In this document: one piece after another, positions 39,983-49,238 of the stretch
Layout: each line of letters starts with the position of its first letter
Numbering within the stretch: the first letter of the stretch is position 1
Origin: Ruminococcus sp.
Lineage (GTDB): Bacteria; Bacillota; Clostridia; Oscillospirales; Ruminococcaceae
Assembly (NCBI GenBank): GCA_015066785.1
Contig: SVNT01000006.1
Coordinates: 1-64,000 of the forward strand
Reading direction: 5' to 3'
DNA: 64,000 bases
Notes under the pieces: model-generated
Seen by the model: the letters and a program-made list of their open reading frames with translations, nothing else
Databases searched by the model: none
Told to the model about the DNA's origin: nothing
Position numbers and translations under genes: made by a program

Positions 39983-40915
39983 TTATGAACCCTGGATTTT
40001 CTTTTCTTTCGGTTCGGGTGCTTTTACTTTTTCAGGCTCTGCGTCTGCCTTGACAGCCTTTGTGTTGTTCACGGGTTTACTGAGAATTCCGAGTACGCTT
40101 GCAGGCTGTGCGTTTGCCTGTGCCATCATAGCCCTCGATGAATCGGTAAGTATTTCGAACTTTGTGAACTTCATCATTTCGGAAGCCATATCCGTGTCGG
40201 TAATTCTGCTTTCCGCCGCGGAAAGATTCTCTCTTACAACATCAATTCTGTCGTTTGTGTACTGTATGCGGTTCATCATTACTCCGCATTCAGCCCTGGC
40301 AGTAGATACTTTATCCATTGCATTGCTGATTTTATCTATCGCCTTGTTTGCGTTTTCCTGCGTTGTTACATCAAGGTCGTCAATCCCGAGTGCCTCGGCG
40401 CTCATATCACCGATGTTTATACGGTAATCCTCCCCGCCGCTGTTAGCGGAAAGCTGAAAATCAATTCCCGTATCCTCGGTATCGGTTTTGGCAAGCTCGC
40501 CGTTGAGCAGGAAAATGTTGTTGAAATCGGTATTCTCTGCGATGTAGTCGATTTCTTCCATGAACTGAGCAAACTCAAGCTGAAGAGCCGCCCTGTCAAT
40601 AACATCGGCATAACTTGCATTCGCAGCAACGACCGACATCTTTCTCATCATTTCGAGAAGCGAATGGGTTTCACCCATTGCACCCTCTGCGGTCTGGAGC
40701 AACGAAATAGCGTCCTGTGCGTTCTTTGATGCCTGACCGAGACTGTTTATCTGCGCCCTCATACGGACAGATACCGCAAGTCCGGCAGCATTGTCTCCCG
40801 CACGGTTTATTGCTTTTCCTGATGCTAATTTTTCGAGACTTTTCGCCATTTTTGAAACATTGTCCCTGTTGTTGAACTGCGTGTTCATAGACGAAATGTT
40901 GCTCTGAATAACCAT
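39983..40915 (-). CDS. Flagellin with an extended charged C-terminus
   Basis: This is a 310-residue flagellin. The N-terminal D0/D1 helices (I-Q-S-N-I-S-S-M-N-T-Q...L-A-S-G-K-A-I-N-R-A-G-D-N-A-A-G-L-A) and C-terminal D1/D0 helices (E-S-R-I-T-D-T-D-M-A...M-A-Q-A-N-A-Q-P-A-S-V-L) are well conserved, and the variable middle is short. A normal flagellin stops shortly after the last helix. Here about 30 extra residues follow, rich in Lys, Pro and Glu and ending K-I-Q-G-S. The start follows AAGGAGGTG. No flagellar assembly genes are nearby. Confidence 0.93.
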   Translation of the reverse strand: MVIQSNISSMNTQFNNRDNVSKMAKSLEKLASGKAINRAGDNAAGLAVSVRMRAQINSLGQASKNAQDAISLLQTAEGAMGETHSLLEMMRKMSVVAANASYADVIDRAALQLEFAQFMEEIDYIAENTDFNNIFLLNGELAKTDTEDTGIDFQLSANSGGEDYRINIGDMSAEALGIDDLDVTTQENANKAIDKISNAMDKVSTARAECGVMMNRIQYTNDRIDVVRENLSAAESRITDTDMASEMMKFTKFEILTDSSRAMMAQANAQPASVLGILSKPVNNTKAVKADAEPEKVKAPEPKEKKIQGS

Positions 40916-41121
40916 ACTGCCACCTCCTTGCGTCAGATGATAATCGTTGAAAACCAGAATCCTTCCGGTTTTTAAATATTCATAGCAGTGTCAAAAGACA
41001 CTTTTCCTTATATTTATTATATTATACTATGTAATCCGCCAAAAGTCCACAATTTTAAAGAAATTTTCTTTTGTGCAGTTTTCACTAATTTTCACTCTCA
41101 AAAAGTGATGATTTGTAGAAA

Positions 41122-41274
41122 TCAGCGGTTTTCTATTGCAATCCACTTTACAGCGTGATATAATTTACTTGTAGCAAGGGATAACCCCCTGTCGTTCCCC
41201 TCATCGCAGGGCTTATAAATGATATTGTCGCCATTGTTAACAGCTTTGGCTATTCTAAAATTTGATTTTTTCAT
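41122..41274 (-). CDS. Small 50-residue protein
   Basis: This is a hypothetical protein read from the ATG at 41272-41274, six bases after AAGGAG, which decides the start. The peptide begins M-K-K-S-N-F-R-I-A-K and ends W-I-A-I-E-N-R. It has one cysteine, no signal peptide and no membrane span. Its ribosome binding site lies directly behind a terminator hairpin that ends the upstream protease gene, so expression would need read-through or an unseen promoter. Not recognised. Confidence 0.5.
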   Translation of the reverse strand: MKKSNFRIAKAVNNGDNIIYKPCDEGNDRGLSLATSKLYHAVKWIAIENR

Positions 41275-41295
41275 TTTTTCTCCTTCCCCATGAAA

Positions 41296-41321
41296 AAGCG
41301 CCTCTGATTTCAGAGGCGCTT
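41296..41321 (-). terminator. Terminator/attenuator between the YhfC protease gene and the 50-residue gene
   Basis: AAGCGCCTCTGA pairs perfectly with its mirror around a two-base loop and is followed on the reverse strand by TTTTTC, then within ten bases by the AAGGAG of the small gene. Confidence 0.8.
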
Positions 41322-41385
41322 TTTCCTTTGTATAAATAAAAAAACACCGCCCCGCCATAAAGCAGAGCGGCAACAAATCACAACT

Positions 41386-42039
41386 TCACAATTCCTGCTC
41401 AAACGAAACATACATAGCACGCCAGCAACGATATGCAGCGAAAGAAACACACGCAGTTGCCACGGCACTGATTACAATAGCGGAGGGCTCAATGAAAATC
41501 CCCTTGACCGCATTACAGAGCGCATGCACAAGTATAGCAACAGGTAACGTAACTCCGGATTTTCTCATACGTATACCGTAAAAAATCAGCACAGTCAATG
41601 AAATTGTAAGTGCCAGACTTTCAATCGTTGTCCACAAATTGAACCAGAAAATTTCCGGAGCGGCACGATTCAGACCTATAAGTACAAGGCATGCCATTCC
41701 GCCGCCCACTCCCTCATAAGCACTATGCCCTATGCCGTATGTCACCGCATCCTTGCGATTGTCATATTTTTCGAGCAGAAAACGGAACATCAGATATTTA
41801 ACGCCTTCTTCAACAACTCCGAAAAGCAGTCCCTGCTGAATATAATAAACAATCGGATTGTCGTGGCTGAACCCTGAGCGGATAGCCGTGCCGACAAAAA
41901 AGGTCGGAAAACACACCATGAATGCAATAACCGCAGGATACAACCGTGCGCCTGTTCTTTTGTGCCAGAAAACAAACAGCGCAAGTGGACCGAACAACCT
42001 AACCAGCCCTGCAAGAAGACAGTTCAGATCTGTCAGCAT
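41386..42039 (-). CDS. YhfC-family intramembrane metalloprotease
   Basis: This is a 217-residue integral membrane protein with about seven spans. The putative active-site motifs are V-V-E-E-G-V-K-Y, G-I-G-H-S-A-Y-E-G and L-V-H-A-L-C-N, placed as in the YhfC/PrsW-like glutamic protease clan. Such proteases cleave membrane-bound substrates, sometimes anti-sigma factors. I chose the ATG at 42037-42039, eight bases after a G5 ribosome binding site, over an upstream TTG. The substrate is unknown. Confidence 0.82.
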   Translation of the reverse strand: MLTDLNCLLAGLVRLFGPLALFVFWHKRTGARLYPAVIAFMVCFPTFFVGTAIRSGFSHDNPIVYYIQQGLLFGVVEEGVKYLMFRFLLEKYDNRKDAVTYGIGHSAYEGVGGGMACLVLIGLNRAAPEIFWFNLWTTIESLALTISLTVLIFYGIRMRKSGVTLPVAILVHALCNAVKGIFIEPSAIVISAVATACVSFAAYRCWRAMYVSFEQEL

Positions 42040-42078
42040 CTTATAGCCCCCTTTTACGAGCAACCCGTCACTAAAAAC

Positions 42079-42114
42079 AAAGCCATCCTTGATACAAAAA
42101 TCAACAATGGCTTT
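42079..42114 (-). terminator. Terminator after the HD-GYP regulator gene
   Basis: AAAGCCAT pairs with ATGGCTTT, with an inner TGAT/ATCA pairing, and a T-rich tail follows on the reverse strand. Confidence 0.75.
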
Positions 42115-42124
42115 TTCTTTGTAT

Positions 42125-43186
42125 TTAATTCTTTTCTCGTCTTATTCCTTTGTAGATGTTGTAGAACTCAGCCGACACGTTCGACAATGCGTTGAGTATC
42201 GGCGTCGAGAACGCACCGCACTCTCCCGCCTTTATGTCGTTGATTGCCTTTTCGTGAGCAAGCGACGCACGGTTATTATCCTTGCGGCTGAGATTGTCAT
42301 ACGCCGTAGCAATTCCCACAACCTGCGCTTCTATCGGAATATCGTCACCCTTGAGGTTTCTCGGGTAACCCTGTCCCGTCGCACGCTCGTGATGGAACAT
42401 ACAGATGTTACAGCAGTAGTCGATGAATTCGACATTCTTATCGTTCTGGAAACAACGGAGTATTGTACATCCTCTCGTCGTGTGCTCCTTCATCATGCGG
42501 AGCTCATCCTCGGTCATTTCATCTTCGCTTTTGCGGAGAAGACTGTCGGGCAACGCCAGCTTTCCTATATCGTGGAACGCCGCCGCCTCGGCAATAACCG
42601 GAATTTTATCCATCTGTATATTATATTCAGGGTGTTGCTTTGCGAGGTACTTGAGCATCGCCTCGGTATAACCCTTTATGCATTCGATGTGTGCGGGAGT
42701 TTCAATCCCTCTGAATTCAAACATTTCAGCAAGGGTATCAAGAATAAGGTCGTAGTATGAGCGTGAAGACGCACTTCCGATTGAAGAAACCCTCTTTGAG
42801 AGTATGTTCTTGTATCCGTTTATGGCATCGTCGACACGACGGCGGATATTCTTTGCGTCAACGGGCTTCATTATGAAGTCCTGCATTCCGCACTGGAATC
42901 CGTATCTCACCTTTTCAAGCGACGCTTCCGCTGTCACGAGAATTACAGGTATATGGTCAAGGTCGTTGTTCTTTCTTATTCTCTGAAGAACCTCAAAACC
43001 GTTAAACGACGGCATTACAACGTCAAGAAGAATTCCGTCAAGCGTATCCTTGTGTGCAACTGCAGTGATAAGCGCATCAAAACCGTTGTCTTCTTCAAGT
43101 ATATCGTAATCGTCGGCAAAAAAGTCACCGAGTATCGCTCTGTCCATTTCTGAGTCGTCAACTATCAACAGCTTGGGCTTGGCCAT
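42125..43186 (-). CDS. Response regulator with HD-GYP domain
   Basis: This is a 353-residue two-domain protein. The receiver domain (1-120) has the acidic pair D-D-S near 10, the phosphoacceptor in L-L-D-V-V-M-P (about Asp55) and K-P at about 108. The second domain is an HD-GYP phosphodiesterase: F-H-D-I-G-K-L, then H-H-E-R-A-T-G-Q-G-Y-P. HD-GYP enzymes degrade cyclic-di-GMP. The H-H-E-R-x-x-G-x-G-Y-P signature is intact, so activity is likely. The cognate kinase is not adjacent. It is monocistronic, divergent from the EAL protein gene. Confidence 0.92.
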   Translation of the reverse strand: MAKPKLLIVDDSEMDRAILGDFFADDYDILEEDNGFDALITAVAHKDTLDGILLDVVMPSFNGFEVLQRIRKNNDLDHIPVILVTAEASLEKVRYGFQCGMQDFIMKPVDAKNIRRRVDDAINGYKNILSKRVSSIGSASSRSYYDLILDTLAEMFEFRGIETPAHIECIKGYTEAMLKYLAKQHPEYNIQMDKIPVIAEAAAFHDIGKLALPDSLLRKSEDEMTEDELRMMKEHTTRGCTILRCFQNDKNVEFIDYCCNICMFHHERATGQGYPRNLKGDDIPIEAQVVGIATAYDNLSRKDNNRASLAHEKAINDIKAGECGAFSTPILNALSNVSAEFYNIYKGIRREKN

Positions 43187-43299
43187 ATATTCACCCCTTT
43201 ATACATATTTATTCCAATTTATCATAACACTTTAAATCCGATTAGTCAATCCTTTTTATCAACATCGGAATTATTTCTACATATTTTTCAAAAAAATGT

Positions 43300-43328
43300 T
43301 TGAAATATCATTAAATATATGATATAAT
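43300..43328 (+). promoter_or_regulatory. Promoter of the EAL protein gene
   Basis: TTGAAA (43300-43305) and TATAAT (43323-43328) have a 17-base spacer. Confidence 0.75.
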
Positions 43329-43406
43329 GTTTATAAGTATAACTATGGCTGTTTTTCAGCTATACAACCCACACTTACTCAACGCTTTTATTCAGAGGGA
43401 TAGATT

Positions 43407-45068
43407 ATGAAACCTGCTTTCGACTTTGATGTAAATGATTTATATTTCGCACTTTCTGCAAGTGTCGATGAATATATAATCCTTACTGACTGTATATCGG
43501 GATATTCAAGGGTGTCAAAGGCGCTTCGTGACGAATTTGACTTTGAAGACGAATACATCAAGGATTTTCCTCTGAAACTCGCAAGGAGGATTCATCACGA
43601 CGACTTTGCAACCGTCAAGGAAGCCTACCGAAATGTCGAACGTGGAATGGCAGACTCCTACTGTGCGGAATACCGTGTAAAGAACGCTCTCGGGAACTGG
43701 ATATGGATTCGTGAGCACAGCACTATCGTCCGTGACGGATTCGGGAAAATACTGAATGTCGCATCGGCGATAACAAACCTCGGAAGACGCAACAACACCG
43801 ACCACACAACAGGTCTTCTGAACAAATACGAATTTGAAAGCTATGTAAATCTCTGCATACACCAGAACCTCAACATAGGCATAATGATAATGAATATTGA
43901 TGACTTCAAGAACATCAATAATCTTTACAGCAGACAGTTCGGCGACAATGTCCTTCGCATTGCGGCACAGCACATCCAGAATGCAGTTCCGACAAACGCA
44001 AAGGTCTTCCGCCTTGACGGAGATGAATTCGGCATCGTATTCATCGACCACCTGAAATCAGACATAAAGCAGATATATTCAAACATCTGCAACCACTTCT
44101 CGACGCAGAGAGAATATCAGGGCAAGAAATATTACTGCACATTCTCGGCAGGCTGCTGTAAATTCAACGAGCAGAACAACACCTTCGATATTCTCGTAAA
44201 GAACTCACACACAGCACTTGACCACGCAAAAGCAAAGGGCAAGTCGAAGATTATATTCTTTGAGCAGAAGCTGTCTGAGCATAAGACACGTGAGCTCAAG
44301 CTGACGGAGCTTCTCCGTGAAAGCATAGAAAATGACTTCAGGGATTTTGAACTTTTCTGTCAACCGCAGGTTTTCGCATCAAACGGAAAGCTGAAGGGAG
44401 GGGAAGCTCTCCTCAGATGGCGTACCGATGAATTCGGCCCCATCTCCCCTGCGGAGTTTATTCCGATACTCGAAAACACAAATATGATTGTCCCCGTCGG
44501 AAAATGGGTGTTTGAGCGTGCGCTCACCATCTGCAAGGAATGGCTGAAATTCTGCCCCGATTTTATGATGAGCATAAATGTTTCCTACATACAGCTCTAC
44601 GACGAGAACTTCTTAGACTTTGTGAAAAAGACGATAAAACGTATCGACATACCGACCTCGCACATAATCGTTGAGTTTACCGAGAGTTGCTTTGTCACCG
44701 ACAAGGATATGCTCCACTCCGTATTCAACTCAATCCGTGAACTCGGAATGAAAATCGCCATGGACGATTTCGGTACAGGCTATTCGTCGCTTGAAATCCT
44801 CAAGGAAGTACCTGCCGACATCGTTAAAATCGACAAGGCATTCGTGCGCAACATTCAGTCGAGCAAGTTCGACAAGACCTTCATCAGATTTGTTGTTGAG
44901 CTTTGCCACGATGTTGACATACAGGTATGCCTCGAGGGTGTTGAAACCTGCGAGGAACTTGAAATAATCTCACAGATGGGACTCGACTTCATTCAGGGCT
45001 ATTACTTCGGTAAGCCGCTTGACACAACAAACTTCTACGAAACATTTTTCCGCAACACCGTTGCATAA
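43407..45068 (+). CDS. PAS-GGDEF-EAL cyclic-di-GMP phosphodiesterase
   Basis: This is a 553-residue soluble signalling protein with a PAS-like sensor (about 15-125) and a GGDEF domain (135-290). The signature of the GGDEF domain reads D-G-D-E-F, so synthesis of c-di-GMP is doubtful. The EAL domain (300-550) keeps E-A-L-L-R-W, the Asn and Glu of S-I-N-V-S and E-F-T-E-S, M-D-D-F-G-T-G-Y-S-S, and L-E-G-V-E-T, so phosphodiesterase activity is likely. The GGDEF part may bind GTP to tune the EAL. It is followed 23 bases later by the muramidase gene, a probable co-transcript. Confidence 0.92.
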   Translation: MKPAFDFDVNDLYFALSASVDEYIILTDCISGYSRVSKALRDEFDFEDEYIKDFPLKLARRIHHDDFATVKEAYRNVERGMADSYCAEYRVKNALGNWIWIREHSTIVRDGFGKILNVASAITNLGRRNNTDHTTGLLNKYEFESYVNLCIHQNLNIGIMIMNIDDFKNINNLYSRQFGDNVLRIAAQHIQNAVPTNAKVFRLDGDEFGIVFIDHLKSDIKQIYSNICNHFSTQREYQGKKYYCTFSAGCCKFNEQNNTFDILVKNSHTALDHAKAKGKSKIIFFEQKLSEHKTRELKLTELLRESIENDFRDFELFCQPQVFASNGKLKGGEALLRWRTDEFGPISPAEFIPILENTNMIVPVGKWVFERALTICKEWLKFCPDFMMSINVSYIQLYDENFLDFVKKTIKRIDIPTSHIIVEFTESCFVTDKDMLHSVFNSIRELGMKIAMDDFGTGYSSLEILKEVPADIVKIDKAFVRNIQSSKFDKTFIRFVVELCHDVDIQVCLEGVETCEELEIISQMGLDFIQGYYFGKPLDTTNFYETFFRNTVA

Positions 45069-45091
45069 ACCACTATTTGACGGAGGGCTGT

Positions 45092-46180
45092 ATGACCGAT
45101 AACACGGACTACCTCATCGCCGAGCTGGAGCATCTTTTCAACGAGGAAGAAAAAACAAAGCGGACAATCCGCACACTTGTGATAATAATTGCCGTGCTGG
45201 TTATTCTTCTTGCGGTTTTTGTTGTCCTGTATATAACCGCACGGGACAAGGCCGAAAATGCTATGGCAACTATAAAGATAATGGAAGTCGAAAAAGTCGT
45301 CAAGGACTATGCCGACAACGACCCCGAGGTAAGAATTACCGAAAACCGCCTGTACTTCAAAGACGGTCTTTTCGGAGAGGCGTGGCTGCCGATACTCAAG
45401 GATGTAGAACCCAGCACAATAGAAAAAGAACATCTGTATCTTGACGAAAACGGAATAATGTCCTACTGCCCCGATTATGAAAACGAGGCAATATTCGGCA
45501 TTGATGTTTCCTACCACCAGAAGAATATCGACTGGGAGGCTGTTGCGGCGTCAGGCGTTGAATTCGCTATGGTGCGTGCAGGATACCGTGGCTACGAAAC
45601 GGGAAAAATCTCGCTCGACGAGGATTTTCACAAAAACGTCAGAGGTGCTTTGGAAAACGGAATTGATGTCGGCGTTTATTTCTTCTCGCAGGCTGTAACC
45701 GTTGACGAGGCTATTGAAGAGGCTGAAATTCTCCTCGCAGAACTCGAAGGTTACGACATCACCTACCCCGTTGTGTACGACTGGGAAATCATCGGCGTGG
45801 AACCCGCCCGCACAGATGATGTTTCCGCAAGAACGGCGACGAACTGCGCTGTTGCATTCTGCGAAATAATAAAGGACGCAGGCTATAAACCGATGGTTTA
45901 CGCCTCACGCCGTATGGCATATTTCAAATTTGATTTAAGCAGACTGAAGGACTACGATTTCTGGCTTGCCGAATATTCCGACGAGCCGACAATGTACTAC
46001 AACTTCGATATGTGGCAGTATTCCTGCGAAGGACAAATCGACGGCATCGAGGGCGAGATAGATATGAACATCTGTTTCAAGGATTACTCAAAGGAAGAAG
46101 CTCCTCCCGAAGAAACAACAGTTACAACAACTGCACCCGAAACAACAGCCGCCGAAGAAACTTCTCAATCCACAGAATAA
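45092..46180 (+). CDS. Membrane-anchored GH25 muramidase
   Basis: This is a 362-residue protein read from the ATG at 45092, which sits behind GGAGGG. A short cytoplasmic N-terminus is followed by one span (about 27-49), and the rest is outside. Residues 132-325 are a GH25 lysozyme domain: G-I-D-V-S-Y-H-Q-K-N-I-D-W at its start and the catalytic Asp/Glu pair in Y-D-W-E. A Thr/Glu/Pro-rich tail ends the protein. It would cut peptidoglycan glycan strands. Co-transcription with a c-di-GMP phosphodiesterase links wall remodelling to that signal; this is inferred. Confidence 0.9.
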   Translation: MTDNTDYLIAELEHLFNEEEKTKRTIRTLVIIIAVLVILLAVFVVLYITARDKAENAMATIKIMEVEKVVKDYADNDPEVRITENRLYFKDGLFGEAWLPILKDVEPSTIEKEHLYLDENGIMSYCPDYENEAIFGIDVSYHQKNIDWEAVAASGVEFAMVRAGYRGYETGKISLDEDFHKNVRGALENGIDVGVYFFSQAVTVDEAIEEAEILLAELEGYDITYPVVYDWEIIGVEPARTDDVSARTATNCAVAFCEIIKDAGYKPMVYASRRMAYFKFDLSRLKDYDFWLAEYSDEPTMYYNFDMWQYSCEGQIDGIEGEIDMNICFKDYSKEEAPPEETTVTTTAPETTAAEETSQSTE

Positions 46181-46183
46181 ATA

Positions 46184-46220
46184 AACCCTCCGAAGACTAT
46201 TCGGAGGGTTATTTTTATTT
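46184..46220. terminator. Bidirectional terminator
   Basis: AACCCTCCGA pairs with TCGGAGGGTT around a short loop, followed by ATTTTTATTT. It ends both the muramidase gene and the convergent RsbW-like gene. Confidence 0.9.
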
Positions 46221-46226
46221 TCGGAG

Positions 46227-46667
46227 TTATGAATACATATGCTCGTGATACAGACCTATTCTCTTTCTGAGAGTAAGGATATTGTATTTACCCTCACGGG
46301 TGTAGTTCACATCATCCATAATCTTCTTTACTATGTAAATTCCAAGACCGCCGACTTCTCTGCACTCAATGGCGAGAGAAATATCAGGGTCATCGGAATC
46401 CATCGGATTGAACGGAATACCGCTGTCCTTGAGGACAATCTGTATGATTCCCTTGTCAACCTCGCAGGCGATGTCAACATTTCCGTCTCCATCGGGATAT
46501 GCATAGTTGATTATGTTGATGAAAGCCTCTTCACAAGCAAGCCGTATATCCTTTATTACCTTTTCGGGCGACGGATATAAGTCGTCCTCGAGCTTTATCT
46601 TGGAAAAGATATACTCCATAACATCCTCATATCTTTCGGCAGTTGCCTTTACCGTGATATAGTTCAT
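46227..46667 (-). CDS. RsbW-like serine-kinase/anti-sigma protein
   Basis: This is a 146-residue GHKL ATPase of the RsbW/SpoIIAB type, with N-box C-E-E-A-F-I-N-I-I-N-Y-A-Y, G1 motif D-S-G-I-P-F-N-P and G2 motif G-G-L-G-I-Y-I-V. In partner switching it phosphorylates a STAS protein on serine and binds an effector when free. It is the last gene of an operon whose first two genes are a PP2C phosphatase and a STAS protein; the GlgX-type debranching gene stands between. No sigma factor is in view. Confidence 0.9.
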   Translation of the reverse strand: MNYITVKATAERYEDVMEYIFSKIKLEDDLYPSPEKVIKDIRLACEEAFINIINYAYPDGDGNVDIACEVDKGIIQIVLKDSGIPFNPMDSDDPDISLAIECREVGGLGIYIVKKIMDDVNYTREGKYNILTLRKRIGLYHEHMYS

Positions 46668-46703
46668 ATATTCCGTCCCTCCTTTTATTTTATCTGCGGG
46701 GTG

Positions 46704-48857
46704 TTATACCTCGCCTTCTGCGTACTCGGGAATCATCTTCTCCTCGGTGGTCATTGACTTTCCGACGAGTATGACATTGCTCCTCGGGTGCATATGGAAT
46801 TCGTTTGATGTAAGTGGCTGTTCCTTTCCGTCGGGGAATGGATTTTCTTCGTTTGAGGTATTTGCAATAACATACCACGCATACCCTTCGGGAAGCTCGG
46901 GGAGTCTGTATGTCTTCCCCTCCCAGTGCATATTCATCATGTAGTAGATGAAATTATCCTCAGACACCTTATACTTCGACTTTGTTTCCGTATAAAGCAC
47001 AGCAAGATGAAGCGCGGAATTACTTCCGTCGATTTTCCACGGCTCTGTCTGGTGCCACGAAATTTCGGGGTAGCCCATATCGGTAGGGCCACTCTTATAC
47101 TGCGGATTGCGGAGTATCGGGTGCTTCTTTCTGAAAGCTATCATACCCTTTGCAAAATCAAAAAGCCACTTGTTCTTCCTGAGATTTTCCCAGTCCAGCC
47201 AGTAAATCTCGTTATCCTGACAATAAGCGTTGTTGTTTCCGAACTGCGTGTTTGCAAACTCGTCGCCTGCGAGCATCATCGGCACACCCTTACTCATCAT
47301 AAGCATGGTGAAGGCATTTTTCATCTGCTTTCTTCTCAGTGCAATGATTTCGGGGTTCTGAGTTTCTCCCTCTTCCCCACAGTTCCAGCTGTTGTTGTCG
47401 TTTGCGCCGTCACGGTTTCCTTCACCGTTAGCCTCGTTGTGCTTGTTTGTGTAGCTCACAAGGTCGTTTAGCGTAAATCCGTCGTGGCAGGTGATGAAGT
47501 TAATCGAAACATTTGCATCTCGGTTGCCATAAAGGCTCGGAGAGCCCATAAATCTGTCGATAATTCCGTCGGCACGCATACATTCGTCGCTTTTGAGGAA
47601 TTTACGCATATCGTCACGGTATTTTCCGTTCCACTCTGCCCAGCCGCCGCCAGACGGGAATGACCCTACCTGGTAGAGTCCACCTGCGTCCCACGCCTCT
47701 GCAATGAGCTTTGTATGTTCGAGTATGGGGTCATGCTCAAGCAACTCCAGAAGCGGAGGGTTAGCCATCGGCGCACCATTCTGGTCACGGGAGAGTATCG
47801 ACGCCAGGTCAAATCTGAATCCGTCGATGTGGTATTCCGACACCCAGTATCTGAGGCAGTCGAGAATCATATTTCTTACGACGGAGTTATTACAGTTGAA
47901 GGTATTTCCGCATCCGCTGAAGTTGTAGTAATATCCGTCTTCGGTCATGATATAGTAGGTTTCGTTGTCAAGTCCCTTGAACGAAATCGTCGGGCCATGC
48001 TCGTTACCCTCTGCGGTGTGGTTGAATACGACATCGAGGATTACCTCTATGCCGTTTTTATGGAACTGCTTTACGAGGTTTTTGAGCTCGTCGACTTCCA
48101 TGCCGTATTTTCCCGTTGCAGCATATGCCGCCTTGGGTGCGAAAAATCCGACAGTGGAATATCCCCAACAGTTATACAGTCTTTTTCCGTCGGGACTTAC
48201 ATTGCAGTTTTCCGTTTCGTCGAATGAAAATACGGGCAGAAGCTCCACGCAGTTGACGCCAAGCTCCTTGAGGTAAGGAATTTTGTTCATCATACCTGCG
48301 AATGTTCCTGCATATTTCACATTGCTGGAAGAATGCTTTGTAAACGCGCGGACATGCGCCTCATATATCACAAGGTCTTCCATCGGGATTTCAAGCGGGC
48401 GGTCACCCTCCCAATTGAAATCATCATATACAATACGGCCACGGTGTGCAAATTCGGTATACGCCGCCATGCTTATGCCCCACTCGTTTCTTCCCGTAAT
48501 CCCCTTTGCGTAAGGGTCGAGAAGAACCTTGCTCCTGTCAAAGCAGCTGCCTGGAGTATCCTCTCCGTCAACACGGTAACCATATTCGATTGTTTCATAG
48601 TCAAGGTCGAATACAATCATCGACCATACGCTTCCTATACGGTACTCCTTCGGGAAAGGAATTGTCACAAACGGGAGCGGCTCGCCCCTTCTGTAAAGCA
48701 CAAGCTCGCAGGAAGTTGCGTGCTTCGAGAAAATCGAAAAATTCACGCCGCCCTGAACTATCGTTGCACCGAAAGGAAGACTCTTCCCCTCACGGATGCG
48801 TATACCACGATATTCCCGTGTAGGATAGCTGTCAATTCTGTTCATCATCCGGTTCAC
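46704..48857 (-). CDS. glgX: Glycogen debranching enzyme, isoamylase/GlgX type
   Basis: This is a 717-residue GH13 enzyme. An N-terminal carbohydrate-binding beta domain (about 15-140) precedes the catalytic barrel, where V-V-F-N-H-T, G-F-R-F-D-L-A, the acid/base region L-I-A-E-A-W-D and N-F-I-T-C-H-D-G can be recognised. It hydrolyses alpha-1,6 branch points of glycogen or limit dextrins in the cytoplasm. There is no signal peptide. It lies 15 bases after the STAS gene and 36 before the RsbW-like gene, so it shares their transcript. The symbol glgX is by family resemblance. Confidence 0.9.
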   Translation of the reverse strand: MNRMMNRIDSYPTREYRGIRIREGKSLPFGATIVQGGVNFSIFSKHATSCELVLYRRGEPLPFVTIPFPKEYRIGSVWSMIVFDLDYETIEYGYRVDGEDTPGSCFDRSKVLLDPYAKGITGRNEWGISMAAYTEFAHRGRIVYDDFNWEGDRPLEIPMEDLVIYEAHVRAFTKHSSSNVKYAGTFAGMMNKIPYLKELGVNCVELLPVFSFDETENCNVSPDGKRLYNCWGYSTVGFFAPKAAYAATGKYGMEVDELKNLVKQFHKNGIEVILDVVFNHTAEGNEHGPTISFKGLDNETYYIMTEDGYYYNFSGCGNTFNCNNSVVRNMILDCLRYWVSEYHIDGFRFDLASILSRDQNGAPMANPPLLELLEHDPILEHTKLIAEAWDAGGLYQVGSFPSGGGWAEWNGKYRDDMRKFLKSDECMRADGIIDRFMGSPSLYGNRDANVSINFITCHDGFTLNDLVSYTNKHNEANGEGNRDGANDNNSWNCGEEGETQNPEIIALRRKQMKNAFTMLMMSKGVPMMLAGDEFANTQFGNNNAYCQDNEIYWLDWENLRKNKWLFDFAKGMIAFRKKHPILRNPQYKSGPTDMGYPEISWHQTEPWKIDGSNSALHLAVLYTETKSKYKVSEDNFIYYMMNMHWEGKTYRLPELPEGYAWYVIANTSNEENPFPDGKEQPLTSNEFHMHPRSNVILVGKSMTTEEKMIPEYAEGEV

Positions 48858-48872
48858 CTGATTTTAAAGTTA

Positions 48873-49205
48873 TTACGCCATTGACGCTGTTGCGGTCTCG
48901 AGGTTATCGTAGCAGTTGAATATCGTTCCGAAACCTGTCATTTCCATTATGTCACGCACATCTTCGGTAAGATTTGCAAGCGCTATGTTCTCCCCGAGCT
49001 GCTTGCTTCTCTTTCCGAGAAGAAGCAATACTCTCAGTCCCGAACTTGAAACATAAGTGCATTTTTCCATGTCAATAACGACATTCCTGTTGTTGTCGAC
49101 GATTTCCATAAGAGGCTGTCTCATTTCCTCGCTTGAGGAATAATCCAACTCTCCCCTTAAAGCAACCACTGCAATATCCTTTATCATCGTTGTCTCAATT
49201 TTCAT
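48873..49205 (-). CDS. STAS-domain anti-sigma factor antagonist (RsbV-like)
   Basis: This is a 110-residue single STAS domain. The phosphorylatable serine lies in the cluster Y-V-S-S-S-G-L-R-V (Ser53-55), the site RsbW-type kinases modify. It is 33 bases after the PP2C phosphatase gene, its likely dephosphorylating partner, and in the same operon as the RsbW-like kinase. Confidence 0.92.
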   Translation of the reverse strand: MKIETTMIKDIAVVALRGELDYSSSEEMRQPLMEIVDNNRNVVIDMEKCTYVSSSGLRVLLLLGKRSKQLGENIALANLTEDVRDIMEMTGFGTIFNCYDNLETATASMA

Positions 49206-49238
49206 CTTAACAACCTCCTTAACATTCCTGAAAAACCA

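Noticed and set aside
46227..46667. A sporulation SpoIIAB-sigma F locus
   Set aside because: No adjacent sigma factor gene; the neighbours are a sensor phosphatase, a STAS protein and a debranching enzyme.
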